A stretch of DNA of 64,000 nt from Pseudomonas sp. ADAK13 (GTDB taxonomy: Bacteria > Pseudomonadota > Gammaproteobacteria > Pseudomonadales > Pseudomonadaceae): contig NZ_CP052860.1 in the NCBI RefSeq assembly GCF_012935715.1, positions 1,364,001-1,428,000 on the forward strand, given 5' to 3'. The notes below the pieces were generated by a model. The model saw only the letters and a program-made list of their open reading frames with translations. It did no database searches and was not told where the DNA came from. Made by a program: the position numbers and the translations under genes. Shown one piece after another: positions 9,211-17,327 of this stretch. The first letter of the stretch is position 1. The number at the start of each line of letters is the position of its first letter.

Positions 9211-9271
9211 CGTGTCGCCACCAACGACACAAAAACATATCGTGTCGCAGAAATCAAAATCCAGCGACACG
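9211..9271. promoter_or_regulatory. Cluster of CGTGTCGC / GCGACACG repeats upstream of Fic gene
   Basis: CGTGTCGC occurs at 9211-9218 and 9241-9248. The inverse GCGACACG lies at 9264-9271, and a partial CGACAC at 9225-9230. The pair 9241-9248 and 9264-9271 is a perfect 8-bp inverted repeat with 15 nt between arms. It ends 64 nt before the Fic ATG, a sensible place for an operator. The regulator is unknown. Confidence 0.45.
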
Positions 9272-9335
9272 TAAGGCACGCATGTTTACACTGACGCTAC
9301 GAAAGGGTGCTCTGATGAGCCCTCCTTGCCTTTAG

Positions 9336-10487
9336 ATGGAAACTTCAAAGACCAGGCCCCCATCCATGACCACATCCCACCTTCCCTGGCAGGCTGACAA
9401 GCCCTATAACCAGCTTCCCCCCTTGCCTCCGACCACTGAGCTGGAAACCCGTGCAGTGCTCAAACGTTGCATTGAGGCCCGCACAGCCTTGGCCGAGCTG
9501 AAGCAGGCGGCGGAGTTGATCCCAAACCAGACAATGCTGATCAACACCATCCCATTGCTGGAAGCCAAGGACAGTTCGGAGATCGAAAGTATTGTCACCA
9601 CCACGGACTTGCTTTTTCAGCATGCTCAAAATGGAGATAGCCATGCCGATCCGGCGACCAAGGAAGCACTGCGCTACCGCAGAGCTCTGCAAAAAGGTTA
9701 TCAATCGTTGGCCGAACGCCCACTCTCCACAGGTACTGCAGTCGAAATCTGCCGCACGCTGAAGGGCGTGAACATGGATATACGTCGGGTGCCAGGTGTC
9801 CAGTTAGCCAATGACCGAACCGGAGAGATTATCTATACACCACCGGAAGGCGAAGATCGCTTGCGTGACATGCTCGCCGACTGGGAGCGTTTCCTGCACA
9901 ACGAGACCGACCTGGATCCACTGGTACGTATGGCAGTAGGTCACTATCAATTCGAAGCCATTCACCCCTTCACCGACGGCAATGGCCGTACCGGGCGAGT
10001 GCTCAACACTCTGTACCTGATCCAGGAAGGCCTGCTGAATCTACCGATTCTCTACCTTAGCCGTTACATCATTGCCCATAGGGCCGATTACTACCGCTTG
10101 TTGCTAGACGTCACTCGCGAACAAGCCTGGGAGCCCTGGCTGCTGTACATGCTCAGCGCCGTGGAGGAAACAGCACGCTGGACCTGTGCAAAAATTGCCG
10201 CTATCCGCAGCCTGTCCGAGCACACCTCTCAGTTTGTTCGTGAGCAGTTGCCGAAAACCTATTCCCGCGAGCTGGTAGACGTCATTTTCGAACAGCCCTA
10301 CTGCCGTATCAGCAACGTAGTCGACAAACAGATTGCACAGCGTCAAGCGGCCTCCCGCTACCTCAAAGAGCTAGTCGCCATTGACGTTCTGCAAGAGGTG
10401 CAGGTTGGAAAGGAAAAGCTCTTCATTCATCCCAAACTGATGCAGCTACTCACTCGCGACCGCAATGACTTCAAGCCATACGCCTGA
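9336..10487 (+). CDS. Fic family protein (probable AMP transferase)
   Basis: 383 aa. Seen: the catalytic loop HPFTDGNGRTGR with His210, full consensus, so probably active in moving AMP from ATP to a Ser, Thr or Tyr of a target protein. An N-terminal Fic_N-type region carries SSEIES at 80-85, the place of the inhibitory helix motif [ST]xxxE[GN]; Glu84 is kept while the last position is Ser rather than Gly or Asn. The C-terminus looks like a winged helix, often used for autoregulation. No strong ribosome binding site precedes the ATG at 9336; an in-frame ATG at 9366 is an alternative. No separate antitoxin gene is visible, which fits a self-inhibited class II Fic. Confidence 0.92.
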   Translation: METSKTRPPSMTTSHLPWQADKPYNQLPPLPPTTELETRAVLKRCIEARTALAELKQAAELIPNQTMLINTIPLLEAKDSSEIESIVTTTDLLFQHAQNGDSHADPATKEALRYRRALQKGYQSLAERPLSTGTAVEICRTLKGVNMDIRRVPGVQLANDRTGEIIYTPPEGEDRLRDMLADWERFLHNETDLDPLVRMAVGHYQFEAIHPFTDGNGRTGRVLNTLYLIQEGLLNLPILYLSRYIIAHRADYYRLLLDVTREQAWEPWLLYMLSAVEETARWTCAKIAAIRSLSEHTSQFVREQLPKTYSRELVDVIFEQPYCRISNVVDKQIAQRQAASRYLKELVAIDVLQEVQVGKEKLFIHPKLMQLLTRDRNDFKPYA

Positions 10488-10550
10488 GGGGACCGCTTTA
10501 ATCCATGGCGATCGTCTGCCGGGATTTCCGCCCCTGAGCCATGATGATAA

Positions 10551-10581
10551 GCATTTGGTCAGTAGATCGCTGACCAAATGC
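10551..10581. repeat. Perfect 12-bp inverted repeat after the Fic gene
   Basis: GCATTTGGTCAG (10551-10562) and CTGACCAAATGC (10570-10581) form a stem with a 7-nt loop. There is no T-tract, so it is not a classical terminator. It lies between the Fic gene and the convergent DUF6124 gene and may be a transcript-end hairpin or a protein site. Confidence 0.6.
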
Positions 10582-10610
10582 ATCGCAACCTCAGCGTGGG
10601 CTTAGGATCC

Positions 10611-10922
10611 TCACCTCGGCTGCAAACAATCCAGCGCTCGATCCACCACCACCTTCGACATTTCCACCAAATGCATCACCGCCCGCTGCGAACCATTCAG
10701 CGGCTCGGTCGACGCCTGGGCGGTCGCCACGGCGCAATGCAACAGCTCGGCAGCATGAGCCAGCGCATCTTCGAAACTCAGTTCGTCATCAACGGTAAAC
10801 GGGTTGGGTGAAGGCTGCGCATCCGGCGCTTTGAGGTAGCGATCAATCACTCGGCGCGAGGCATCAGTGTCGCGGAGTAAGGCTTTGTGGAAGGCGGGTG
10901 GATCGGGGGTAACTTTGACCAT
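10611..10922 (-). CDS. DUF6124 family protein
   Basis: 103 aa. The start at 10922 (MVKVTPDPP) is set by AGGAG 7 nt upstream on the minus strand; longer versions lack a site. The opening VKVTPDPP and the helical C-terminus ending in a VDRALDC-type segment match a small Pseudomonas family named DUF6124. No function is known to me. It is alone, convergent with the Fic gene, and preceded by a large inverted-repeat element. Confidence 0.75.
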   Translation of the reverse strand: MVKVTPDPPAFHKALLRDTDASRRVIDRYLKAPDAQPSPNPFTVDDELSFEDALAHAAELLHCAVATAQASTEPLNGSQRAVMHLVEMSKVVVDRALDCLQPR

Positions 10923-10960
10923 GGTAGAACTCCTAGCAGTGAGTTGAACCACTAACTTCT

Positions 10961-11168
10961 CGCGACTAAACGATCAGAAGGTGGCAGCTGTACGCAGGTT
11001 AGTCGACCGGCCGCTAGGCACCGGCGCACCCGAAGGTGCCCTGCGCACAGCCACCATAAAGTGCAGGCGATAAATACCTGGCTTTGAGATGGCGCTGTGC
11101 GCCTAGCGTTGTCCGGGCGACTAAACCCGATCACCGAATATGCAGTGACGGAACGCAGACTAGTCGCG
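10961..11168. repeat. About 210-bp nested inverted-repeat element
   Basis: The ends CGCGACTA (10961-10968) and TAGTCGCG (about 11161-11168) are reverse complements. Further inside, TTAGTCG/CGACTAAA, CGCTAGGC/GCCTAGCG and GCGCACAGC/GCTGTGCGC also pair, so the whole stretch is an imperfect palindrome. A GGCACC/GGTGCC hairpin lies within the left arm. It fills most of the 402-nt gap between DUF6124 and the quinone reductase. It looks like a non-coding dispersed repeat (MITE-like). P. fluorescens genomes carry intergenic repeat families on this scale, but I cannot assign it. Confidence 0.6.
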
Positions 11169-11324
11169 GGATTTTGCTGGCGCAAGCGCTTGGAATTCTC
11201 TAGGAAACGTCCTGCAAATGAAAGGGATGAGTCTTCCTGGCCATTCCCAATCACTGCCACTTCTTGACTCTCCCCTTAAGGTCACACCTCACCCTGAACG
11301 CCCAACTTTCAGGACTCCACCACC

Positions 11325-11969
11325 ATGAGCCAAAGCATCCTGGTCATCCTCGGCCATCCTTCGAGCACCAGCTTCTGCTCTGCCCTCACCGACACCTACA
11401 TCACCCGGGCCAAAACTGCCGGCCACGAAGTACGCGTTCTGCGCCTGGGCGACCTGACGTTCGACCCCATCTTGCACAACGGCTACAGCCAGGTCCAACC
11501 CCTGGAGCCGGACCTGCTCAACGCCCAGTCCGACATCCTGTGGGCCAATCATCTGACATTTGTTTTCCCCATCTGGTGGGGCGGCATCCCGGCGTTGATG
11601 AAGGGTTTTATCGACCGGATTTTCCTGTCCGGTTTCGCCTTCAAATATCGCAAGGGCAAGGCCTTCCCCGAGAAACTCCTGAAGGGCCGAACCGCGCATT
11701 TGCTGGTGACCCTCGACTCGCCGCAGTGGTATTACAGGTGGTTCTACCGCATGCCTGCGCTGCATCAGATGCGCAAGACGACGCTGGCGTTCTGTGGCAT
11801 CCACCCGATCAAGACGTTGCAGTTCGGACCGGTGCTGGGCTCCACGCCAGCGCAGCGGGAACAATGGCTGAAACAGGCCGGCGCACTCTTTGGGAAAAGG
11901 ACTTTTCATGTACATCGGCAAAGCCGCGCAATTGTCGGGCACCACGATCAAGGCGATTCGTCACTATGA
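11325..11969 (+). CDS. Flavodoxin-fold NAD(P)H quinone oxidoreductase (NQO/MdaB type)
   Basis: 214 aa. It probably reduces quinones by two electrons using FMN or FAD, in the cytoplasm. Seen: an N-terminal ILVILGHPSSTSFCSAL segment for the flavin phosphate, FPIWWGGIPALMKGFIDR around residue 80 (the conserved FPxWW...P..K...DR motif), and TLDSPQWYY near 130. AGGA at 11311 precedes the ATG. The last 20 or so codons overlap the start of the next gene by 62 nt; the tail after AGALFGK does not look conserved, so a frameshift extending the 3' end is possible. It is likely controlled by the adjacent MerR-type regulator. Confidence 0.88.
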   Translation: MSQSILVILGHPSSTSFCSALTDTYITRAKTAGHEVRVLRLGDLTFDPILHNGYSQVQPLEPDLLNAQSDILWANHLTFVFPIWWGGIPALMKGFIDRIFLSGFAFKYRKGKAFPEKLLKGRTAHLLVTLDSPQWYYRWFYRMPALHQMRKTTLAFCGIHPIKTLQFGPVLGSTPAQREQWLKQAGALFGKRTFHVHRQSRAIVGHHDQGDSSL

Positions 11970-12264
11970 GGCGATCGGCCTGTTGCCGCCGCCGCAACGG
12001 GAAGGCCGTTATCGGATTTACTCCGCAGAGAGCGTCGAACTGCTGAAGTTCATCAAGTGTGCTCAACAGTTGGGTTTCAAGCTCAAGGAACTGCTGGGCA
12101 TTCTGCATAGCGCCCAGGGCGATGAGCTGCCTTGGCATAAGGCAAATAAAGCGATTGCAGACAAAAAACAGCAACTGTCCCATCAGATTGAAGCTCTCCA
12201 ACGTGTATATACGGACCTGGTCAAGTTTGAAGCGAGCTGGACTGGTCACTGTCAGCCTGAGTAA
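11908..12264 (+). CDS. MerR family transcriptional regulator
   Basis: 118 aa from ATG 11908, with AAAAGGA a few nt before; a TTG at 11890 is less likely. The N-terminus (YIGKAAQLSG, then IRHYEAIGLLPPP and GRYRIYS) is the MerR winged helix-turn-helix. A long dimerisation helix follows. No cysteine cluster for metal binding is seen, so an organic or redox ligand is more likely. It overlaps the quinone reductase by 62 nt in another frame and probably controls that gene. Confidence 0.9.
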   Translation: MYIGKAAQLSGTTIKAIRHYEAIGLLPPPQREGRYRIYSAESVELLKFIKCAQQLGFKLKELLGILHSAQGDELPWHKANKAIADKKQQLSHQIEALQRVYTDLVKFEASWTGHCQPE

Positions 12265-12464
12265 TCTCCGGTTGCCAATAAATGACCTTCGCCTAAAGGA
12301 TGGTAGCAACTAGCCACCCCCTGTAGTAGGCTCCTATCCAATTGACAACATCTCCCAGGCCCGGCAGTACAAGGCAGTTACCATGTCACAGCGAAGGATC
12401 CGCTCTGTTGGCCCAAGGCTCTGCTGCACCTGCCTAACGGCCCCCGCTCACTCCAGGCTCTCCC

Positions 12465-13409
12465 ATGACTGATATTCCCCCTTCGATCGCCCATCGGCGT
12501 TTATCGGAGGCGATGCCCCCTGCGCTGCAAACACCTCTGCGCGAAGCGCGTTTCAACCTTTCGCGGGATGTGGTGCTGCCCGCGCGCACCCGCCTGCAGT
12601 TGGATGAGTGCCTGGCACGCCTGCGCTTTCATACGAAGATCTATCAGGACTGGGGCTTTGCTGCCGTAGACCCAATGGGCATGACCGCCATCTTGAACTT
12701 CTATGGCCCGCCCGGGACCGGCAAAACCTTATGTGCCGAGGCCCTCGCCGGTCAGCTTGGGCTGCCGTTCATGGCGCTGGGTATTGCTGAGCTGGAAAGC
12801 AAATTCATGGGCGATACGGCCAAGAACATTCAGACGACCTTCGAACAGGCCCGGCAAACCGGGTCTCTGCTGTTCTTCGATGAAGCCGACACGTTGCTGG
12901 GCAAGCGCTTGTCGTCCGTAACCCAGGGCGTGGACAACGAGGTCAATGCCATGCGCTCGACCTTGCTGATCGAGCTGGAGCGTTTCGAGGGCATCGTGGT
13001 GTTTGCCACCAATTTTGCCAAGAATTATGACGAAGCCTTTCGCAGCAGGATCGGTTACCACGTCGAATTCTGTTTGCCCGACCTGGGCGCCCGGCAACAG
13101 CTTTGGGAGCGTTTTCTGGTGCCGCAGATTCCGCTAGCCGGGCCGCGCGAAGCGTTGATCGACAGTGCCAGCCTACGTTCCGACGGGCTATCTGGCCGAG
13201 AAATCCGCACGTGCATGCGCCTGGCACTGCCCAAGTCTTTTCTTGCCGCCGAGAAAAACGGCGTGCCCCCGTGCCTGCACGCCGAGCACTTGCACGCCGC
13301 TATCGATGAAGTCCTGGCCAGTCACCACCAGGTAGCAACACCGCCTTCCACCCGAATACACAGCGAGCAGGACGTGGCCCGTGCCAAGAGCCTGCTAGGC
13401 CTTCAATAA
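12465..13409 (+). CDS. AAA+ ATPase, first gene of Zorya-like operon
   Basis: 314 aa. Seen: Walker A GPPGTGKT (residues 81-88), Walker B LLFFDEAD with Asp139-Glu140, a sensor-1 Asn in VVFATNF, and arginine-finger-like RSRIGYHVEF. This is the classical AAA clade (FtsH/p97/spastin-like) with a short N-terminal region and no protease domain, so it probably remodels a protein or complex. It starts a six-gene co-directional run to 18964; the next gene begins 7 nt later. The 200-nt upstream gap contains TTGACA at 12342 but no good -10 box. A link to the stator proteins downstream is inferred from the operon. Confidence 0.88.
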   Translation: MTDIPPSIAHRRLSEAMPPALQTPLREARFNLSRDVVLPARTRLQLDECLARLRFHTKIYQDWGFAAVDPMGMTAILNFYGPPGTGKTLCAEALAGQLGLPFMALGIAELESKFMGDTAKNIQTTFEQARQTGSLLFFDEADTLLGKRLSSVTQGVDNEVNAMRSTLLIELERFEGIVVFATNFAKNYDEAFRSRIGYHVEFCLPDLGARQQLWERFLVPQIPLAGPREALIDSASLRSDGLSGREIRTCMRLALPKSFLAAEKNGVPPCLHAEHLHAAIDEVLASHHQVATPPSTRIHSEQDVARAKSLLGLQ

Positions 13410-13416
13410 CTTAATA

Positions 13417-14679
13417 ATGAGCAACGTCATGGGATTTCTTTCAAAAGTGTGGGGCGGCATCAAAAAAGTTGCCTCGTCGGCCTGGGAAAAAACTAAAGAG
13501 GTCGCCAGCAAAGCGATTGGCTTGATGGCAGAAAAGGCTGAGACGTTTGTCGGGACGGTCAAAAGCGTCTGGCAGAAAGTGAAGCCCTTTATTGAAAAGG
13601 TCGTACAGCCGGCTCTGAAGCTCGCTGTGCAATGGACTTCGGCCGCGTTGCCCGCCTTTCCTTGGGTCGCCGGAGCCATCGCGGCCTTCGACAAAGCGCT
13701 GGATGCCTTGGTGGCCTGGGACAAGACCTCCATGGCGAAAAAACTCGATGCCGCCATCCACTGGGTCATTCAGAGAGCCAAGGACCTGCACGACATAAAC
13801 CTCAGTAAAGAAGAAATGGCCACCGCGGCGGAACACGAAGAAACCTTCCGCGAGGCCCGCAGCGAGGTGCGTGGCGATGCCGCCAAGGCCATCGACCTCG
13901 CCAGCCTGATTACCAGCTATGCGCAGCTCCACACGCGTATCACCCACGTCATGGAAAACAACAACATTGAGGACTTTGAGCACTACCTGCGCTTGCGTGC
14001 CGCGCAAAAGTTGCTCAAGGACACCGAAAAACGCCTGATGCTGGCGCAAGACATCCACGTTATCAATGCCGACGACCTGTTCCTGATGGAGATAGGCGCC
14101 GAGCTGCTGAAGAAGACCCCGAGCATCAGCGACACCGACACCCAACGCCTGGACGAAGTCATCTACGCGCGCTTCCAGCAGAAGTTGATCCCGTTCGTGT
14201 TCGAAGAAATGATCATGGCCTGGGGCTGCAACCTGGACACCATGGAACAGGAATGGAAAGCCCACAGCCAAGCCATCGCCAAGGACCAGGTACTGCTGCG
14301 TCGCCTGGAAATCGGCCAGCGCCTGTCTGAACTGGATGCTGAAGAGGCCACCATACTGGCCGACCTGCAGGCCAAAGTGCCGGCCCTCAAAGCCCAGATG
14401 GACAGCAAGCGCAAACGCGCCAACGAAATGCGCAGCTACGTGTTTGCCGCTGAAGGTTTCCTGCAAATGCTGGAGAAAAATCCCGAGGATTTCGCCGACA
14501 AGGAATACCTGCTCGAAGACAGCAGCGCTGCCGGGATGATCATCATCGAGTGTGCCCAACACGGCAAACAATGGGAGGAGCTCAGCGAGTCCGAGCAGTT
14601 CCTGATCATCGACTTCGCCAATATCTTTGAGGAAGCCAGTCGCGCCCGGGCTGCCAGGCTAGTCGAGGTGGTGGCGTGA
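13417..14679 (+). CDS. Helical protein of unknown function in Zorya-like operon
   Basis: 420 aa, not recognised. The first 90 residues are Lys/Ala/Trp-rich amphipathic helices (VWGGIKKVASSAWEKTKE and similar) that could lie on a membrane, ending in a small hydrophobic patch around PAFPWVAGAIAAF. The rest is predicted all-helical, with a coiled-coil stretch near 290-350 (RLEIGQRLSELDAEEATIL). No signal peptide or catalytic motif is seen. It starts 7 nt after the AAA+ gene and overlaps the ZorA-like gene (GTGA), so it is probably translationally coupled and part of the same complex. Confidence 0.8.
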   Translation: MSNVMGFLSKVWGGIKKVASSAWEKTKEVASKAIGLMAEKAETFVGTVKSVWQKVKPFIEKVVQPALKLAVQWTSAALPAFPWVAGAIAAFDKALDALVAWDKTSMAKKLDAAIHWVIQRAKDLHDINLSKEEMATAAEHEETFREARSEVRGDAAKAIDLASLITSYAQLHTRITHVMENNNIEDFEHYLRLRAAQKLLKDTEKRLMLAQDIHVINADDLFLMEIGAELLKKTPSISDTDTQRLDEVIYARFQQKLIPFVFEEMIMAWGCNLDTMEQEWKAHSQAIAKDQVLLRRLEIGQRLSELDAEEATILADLQAKVPALKAQMDSKRKRANEMRSYVFAAEGFLQMLEKNPEDFADKEYLLEDSSAAGMIIIECAQHGKQWEELSESEQFLIIDFANIFEEASRARAARLVEVVA

Positions 14680-16628
14680 AGTTCGACGAAATCATCGCGT
14701 TCCTGATCCCAGGAAACGACCCTATCCAGCTGTTTTTTGGCGGCCTGTTTCTGATCCTGATCGCCGCGACGCTGATCGGCGTATGGCGTGGCGCTACCTC
14801 CGAGTCCTGGGAAAAGCGGTGGAACGGCAACGGTCAAGTCGATGACTTGGACGTGGAACACGGTTCGGTCAATGAGATCAGTGCTGCCGTGGCCAGCCCC
14901 GGCGAAAAACTCGCGGACATCATGCCTGGTATCCTGCTGATTCTGGGGCTGCTCGGTACGTTCCTCGGCTTGGGTATCGCCCTGAACAAGGCCTCGACCA
15001 TCCTGCTCGAAGCCAATGCAGGGGGCGGCATGGACAATGCCATGGCTAACCTGATGGGCATGATGGAAGGCCTGGGCACCAAGTTCAAAACATCCACCTG
15101 GGGCATCATGGCCTTCCTGCTGCTCAAGGCATGGTCGGCTCGCAACGGGTACGAAGAGCGGCGCCTGCGTTGGTGTGTCGGCAAGATGAAAGCCGCCTTC
15201 GACTTTAGCCGCCTGGCTCAACAGCAGGAACGCCAGCAAACCCAATATGCACTGATCGAGGCCTTGGGCAGAATTGACCAGACACTGGTCAGCCAAGGAC
15301 AAGCGAATCACGCGCTGCTTGAAACCCAATGCACGCTGAACAAGCATTCTGGTGCCATCCAGGTTGCCACTCACAAGGCTGTCCAGGCATTGCAGCAGGC
15401 CTTGGCGCCCGAGATGCAGGCCCTCAACGCCAGCAATGCCCAGGCTCGTGATGCACTGCAAGAGACGCTCACTCACCTGCAGCAACACGGCGTCAAGCTG
15501 GGGGCGACCCACTCGGCCATCCATGACCTGCAACAAACCCTGTTACCTGAAGTGCAGACGCTTAACACCAGCAATAACCAGGCACGCGACGCCCTGCTGG
15601 AAACCGTCACGCATCTACAACAACAAGGCGTCACGCTGCACGCGACCCACTCCGCCATCCAGGACCTGCAGCAAGCCCTGCTGCCCGAAGTTCAGACCCT
15701 CAACAACCACACCGAGCAAGCCCTGGACGCTTTGCGCGACACCGCCAGCACTCAGCAACAGAACAACGAAGGGCAGAAACAACAGCTCAAGGCCGCCCAT
15801 GCCGCGCAAAAAAGCCTGGAGCATATGGAGGCCAATATCAGCAACCTGGCAGCGATTTCCGAGGCGGCCACGCAGATGGCCGGTGCTGCCAGCGACGTGG
15901 GCCTGTCAGCCAAGGAACTGCAGTCAGCTATCGGTGGTTTCAAGGATGGTGTTGCCGATGTACTGGGCAGTATCAAGCAAGACTTGGGCAGTACCATCGG
16001 CCAGATGGGAGACAGTTTCACAGACAACATGGCCACTATGTCCGCGACCATGGCCAACGCCACCGGCGGTATTTCAACAGCTGTCACCAACCTGTCCAGT
16101 AGTGTCGGCCAGACGATGGACAAGATACAGAAGTCCAACGAAGACTCGATGGCAATCCAGAAGAATGCCCAAATCGAATTCCTGGGGACCAGCGAAAACC
16201 TGAACATAAACATTGGGAGCATGACCGACCTGGTCGGGGACCTGCGTGAACGCATTGTCTCTGGCCTCAAGGCCGTGTCGGAAAGTAGTCGGGGTATGAT
16301 CGCCGTCAACTCTAAATTCCAGGACGTCACTGAAAAAGCCGCCCGTAGCGCCGTCGCAATCGAGGAACTCGTCGCTGAACTGCAAAAGCTCCAACACGCC
16401 AGCCCCTTGCAACCCGTGATGGATACCGTCGCCGGCCGGGTCGAGATGATCGGGCATAGCCTGCAGCGCCTGGACGAGCACCTGCTCGCGCTCAAGTCGG
16501 CTGCCGACGACGAGCGACAGTTACACGCGATTGGCCAATTGCAGGGCCCGCTGCAACGGATTGTAGAGCGGCTTGAAAACCCCGCCCAGCGCCTCGAGCC
16601 CTTGAGTCTAAGTGCCGAAGAGGCATGA
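14676..16628 (+). CDS. ZorA-like MotA/TolQ/ExbB-type stator protein with long cytoplasmic tail
   Basis: 650 aa, GTG start overlapping the previous stop. Seen: a membrane segment near 17-40, a second near 79-103 containing LLGTFLGLG, and a third near 130-152 containing TSTWGIMAFLL. These match the pore helices of the MotA/ExbB/ZorA family of proton channels. From about 165 to the end runs a long Gln-rich helical tail, as in ZorA, with 46-residue tandem repeats. It should form a pentamer around the ZorB-like dimer made by the next gene and use the proton gradient to turn the tail. Canonical Zorya effectors are not found beside it. Confidence 0.85.
   Translation: MKFDEIIAFLIPGNDPIQLFFGGLFLILIAATLIGVWRGATSESWEKRWNGNGQVDDLDVEHGSVNEISAAVASPGEKLADIMPGILLILGLLGTFLGLGIALNKASTILLEANAGGGMDNAMANLMGMMEGLGTKFKTSTWGIMAFLLLKAWSARNGYEERRLRWCVGKMKAAFDFSRLAQQQERQQTQYALIEALGRIDQTLVSQGQANHALLETQCTLNKHSGAIQVATHKAVQALQQALAPEMQALNASNAQARDALQETLTHLQQHGVKLGATHSAIHDLQQTLLPEVQTLNTSNNQARDALLETVTHLQQQGVTLHATHSAIQDLQQALLPEVQTLNNHTEQALDALRDTASTQQQNNEGQKQQLKAAHAAQKSLEHMEANISNLAAISEAATQMAGAASDVGLSAKELQSAIGGFKDGVADVLGSIKQDLGSTIGQMGDSFTDNMATMSATMANATGGISTAVTNLSSSVGQTMDKIQKSNEDSMAIQKNAQIEFLGTSENLNINIGSMTDLVGDLRERIVSGLKAVSESSRGMIAVNSKFQDVTEKAARSAVAIEELVAELQKLQHASPLQPVMDTVAGRVEMIGHSLQRLDEHLLALKSAADDERQLHAIGQLQGPLQRIVERLENPAQRLEPLSLSAEEA
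15372..15785 (+). repeat. 138-bp tandem repeats encoding 46-residue units in the ZorA-like tail
   Basis: Units at 15372-15509, 15510-15647 and 15648-15785 encode residues 233-278, 279-324 and 325-370. The first two match closely (H[KS]A[VI]..LQQ, LAPE or LLPE, then ARDAL.ET.THLQQ); the third keeps only its first half. The unit length suits a coiled-coil rod lengthened by duplication. Copy number would change tail length without changing frame. Confidence 0.8.
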
Positions 16629-16638
16629 AGGTTTCATC

Positions 16639-17283
16639 ATGAAAGACAAACCAAATGAATGGGTGTCCATCGCTGACCTGATGGCCGGAGTCATGGCCGT
16701 GGTCATGTTGCTGCTGGTGATGTCGGTGCTGCAAAAGACCTACTCCGACCTCAAGCACAAGCAGGAGATGGAAAAAAGCAGCACTTCACAACGCGAAATG
16801 GTTGGCGCGATTCTCAGCCAACTCAAGGCCTCGCTGGAGACCAGTGATAACGACGGGTTGGTCGTGCTGGACATCAACGCGCAGAAGATGACCCTGCGCG
16901 ACGGTATTTTCGGCCGCGGGAGCGCCTGCGTCACGGACGAGGCCAAACTGGCATTCGCCAGCATCGAGGCGCGTATCGCTGACTTCCTGGCCACCTTCAG
17001 CAGCGGGAAAGTGTACGTCGAAGGCCATACCGACAACTTGCCCGTATCACGCCCAGTGACCAACTTCGAAGCGTTTTGCACGGTATACGACGATAACTTC
17101 ACCCTGTCCGCCGCCCGCGCCCGAGAGGCGCGCAAGTTGATCATCGGTGACCTAGACACGGCCAGTGCCAAACGCGTGGTGGTGGCCGGCTACGGCGACT
17201 CCCAGCCCATTCCCGGCATCGCCCCCGAGGACGCCCAACAACGGCGCATCGAAGTGCGCTGGGTGATTCAGGAGGATCGCTAG
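16639..17283 (+). CDS. ZorB-like OmpA/MotB-type stator protein
   Basis: 214 aa from ATG 16639, with AAGG 6 nt upstream; an earlier in-frame start at 16612 lies inside the previous gene. Seen: one N-terminal membrane helix with SIADLMAG, where Asp13 is at the position of the proton-carrying Asp of MotB and ZorB, then a linker and an OmpA-like peptidoglycan-binding domain (VEGHTDN, LSAARAREAR, VVVAGYGDSQP). It should sit in the inner membrane, bind the cell wall and form the proton path with the ZorA-like protein. The gap between the two genes is 10 nt. Confidence 0.88.
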   Translation: MKDKPNEWVSIADLMAGVMAVVMLLLVMSVLQKTYSDLKHKQEMEKSSTSQREMVGAILSQLKASLETSDNDGLVVLDINAQKMTLRDGIFGRGSACVTDEAKLAFASIEARIADFLATFSSGKVYVEGHTDNLPVSRPVTNFEAFCTVYDDNFTLSAARAREARKLIIGDLDTASAKRVVVAGYGDSQPIPGIAPEDAQQRRIEVRWVIQEDR

Positions 17284-17327
17284 GCAGGCGCTCTCCCACT
17301 TTTCATTACAGACAAAGGATTACAGCA

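Larger units (their letters stand above)
8790..9335. other. 546-nt gene-free stretch at the edge of the AT-rich block
   Basis: No convincing gene lies here. It holds a short hairpin (GGGC-N4-GCCC near 8822-8835), the G-rich direct repeats at 8961-8982, a terminator at 9032-9058 and the GTGTCGC repeats before the Fic gene. Base composition shifts from AT-rich to GC-richer across it, so it may be the right edge of a mobile island. No integrase gene or tRNA was found. Confidence 0.5.

Noticed and set aside
10952..11260. 102-codon minus-strand frame in the gap before the quinone reductase
   Set aside because: It lies across the nested inverted-repeat element and has no ribosome binding site; similar frames come from dispersed repeats.
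12342..12373. TTGACA as a sigma-70 -35 box before the AAA+ gene
   Set aside because: No good -10 hexamer lies at the proper distance.
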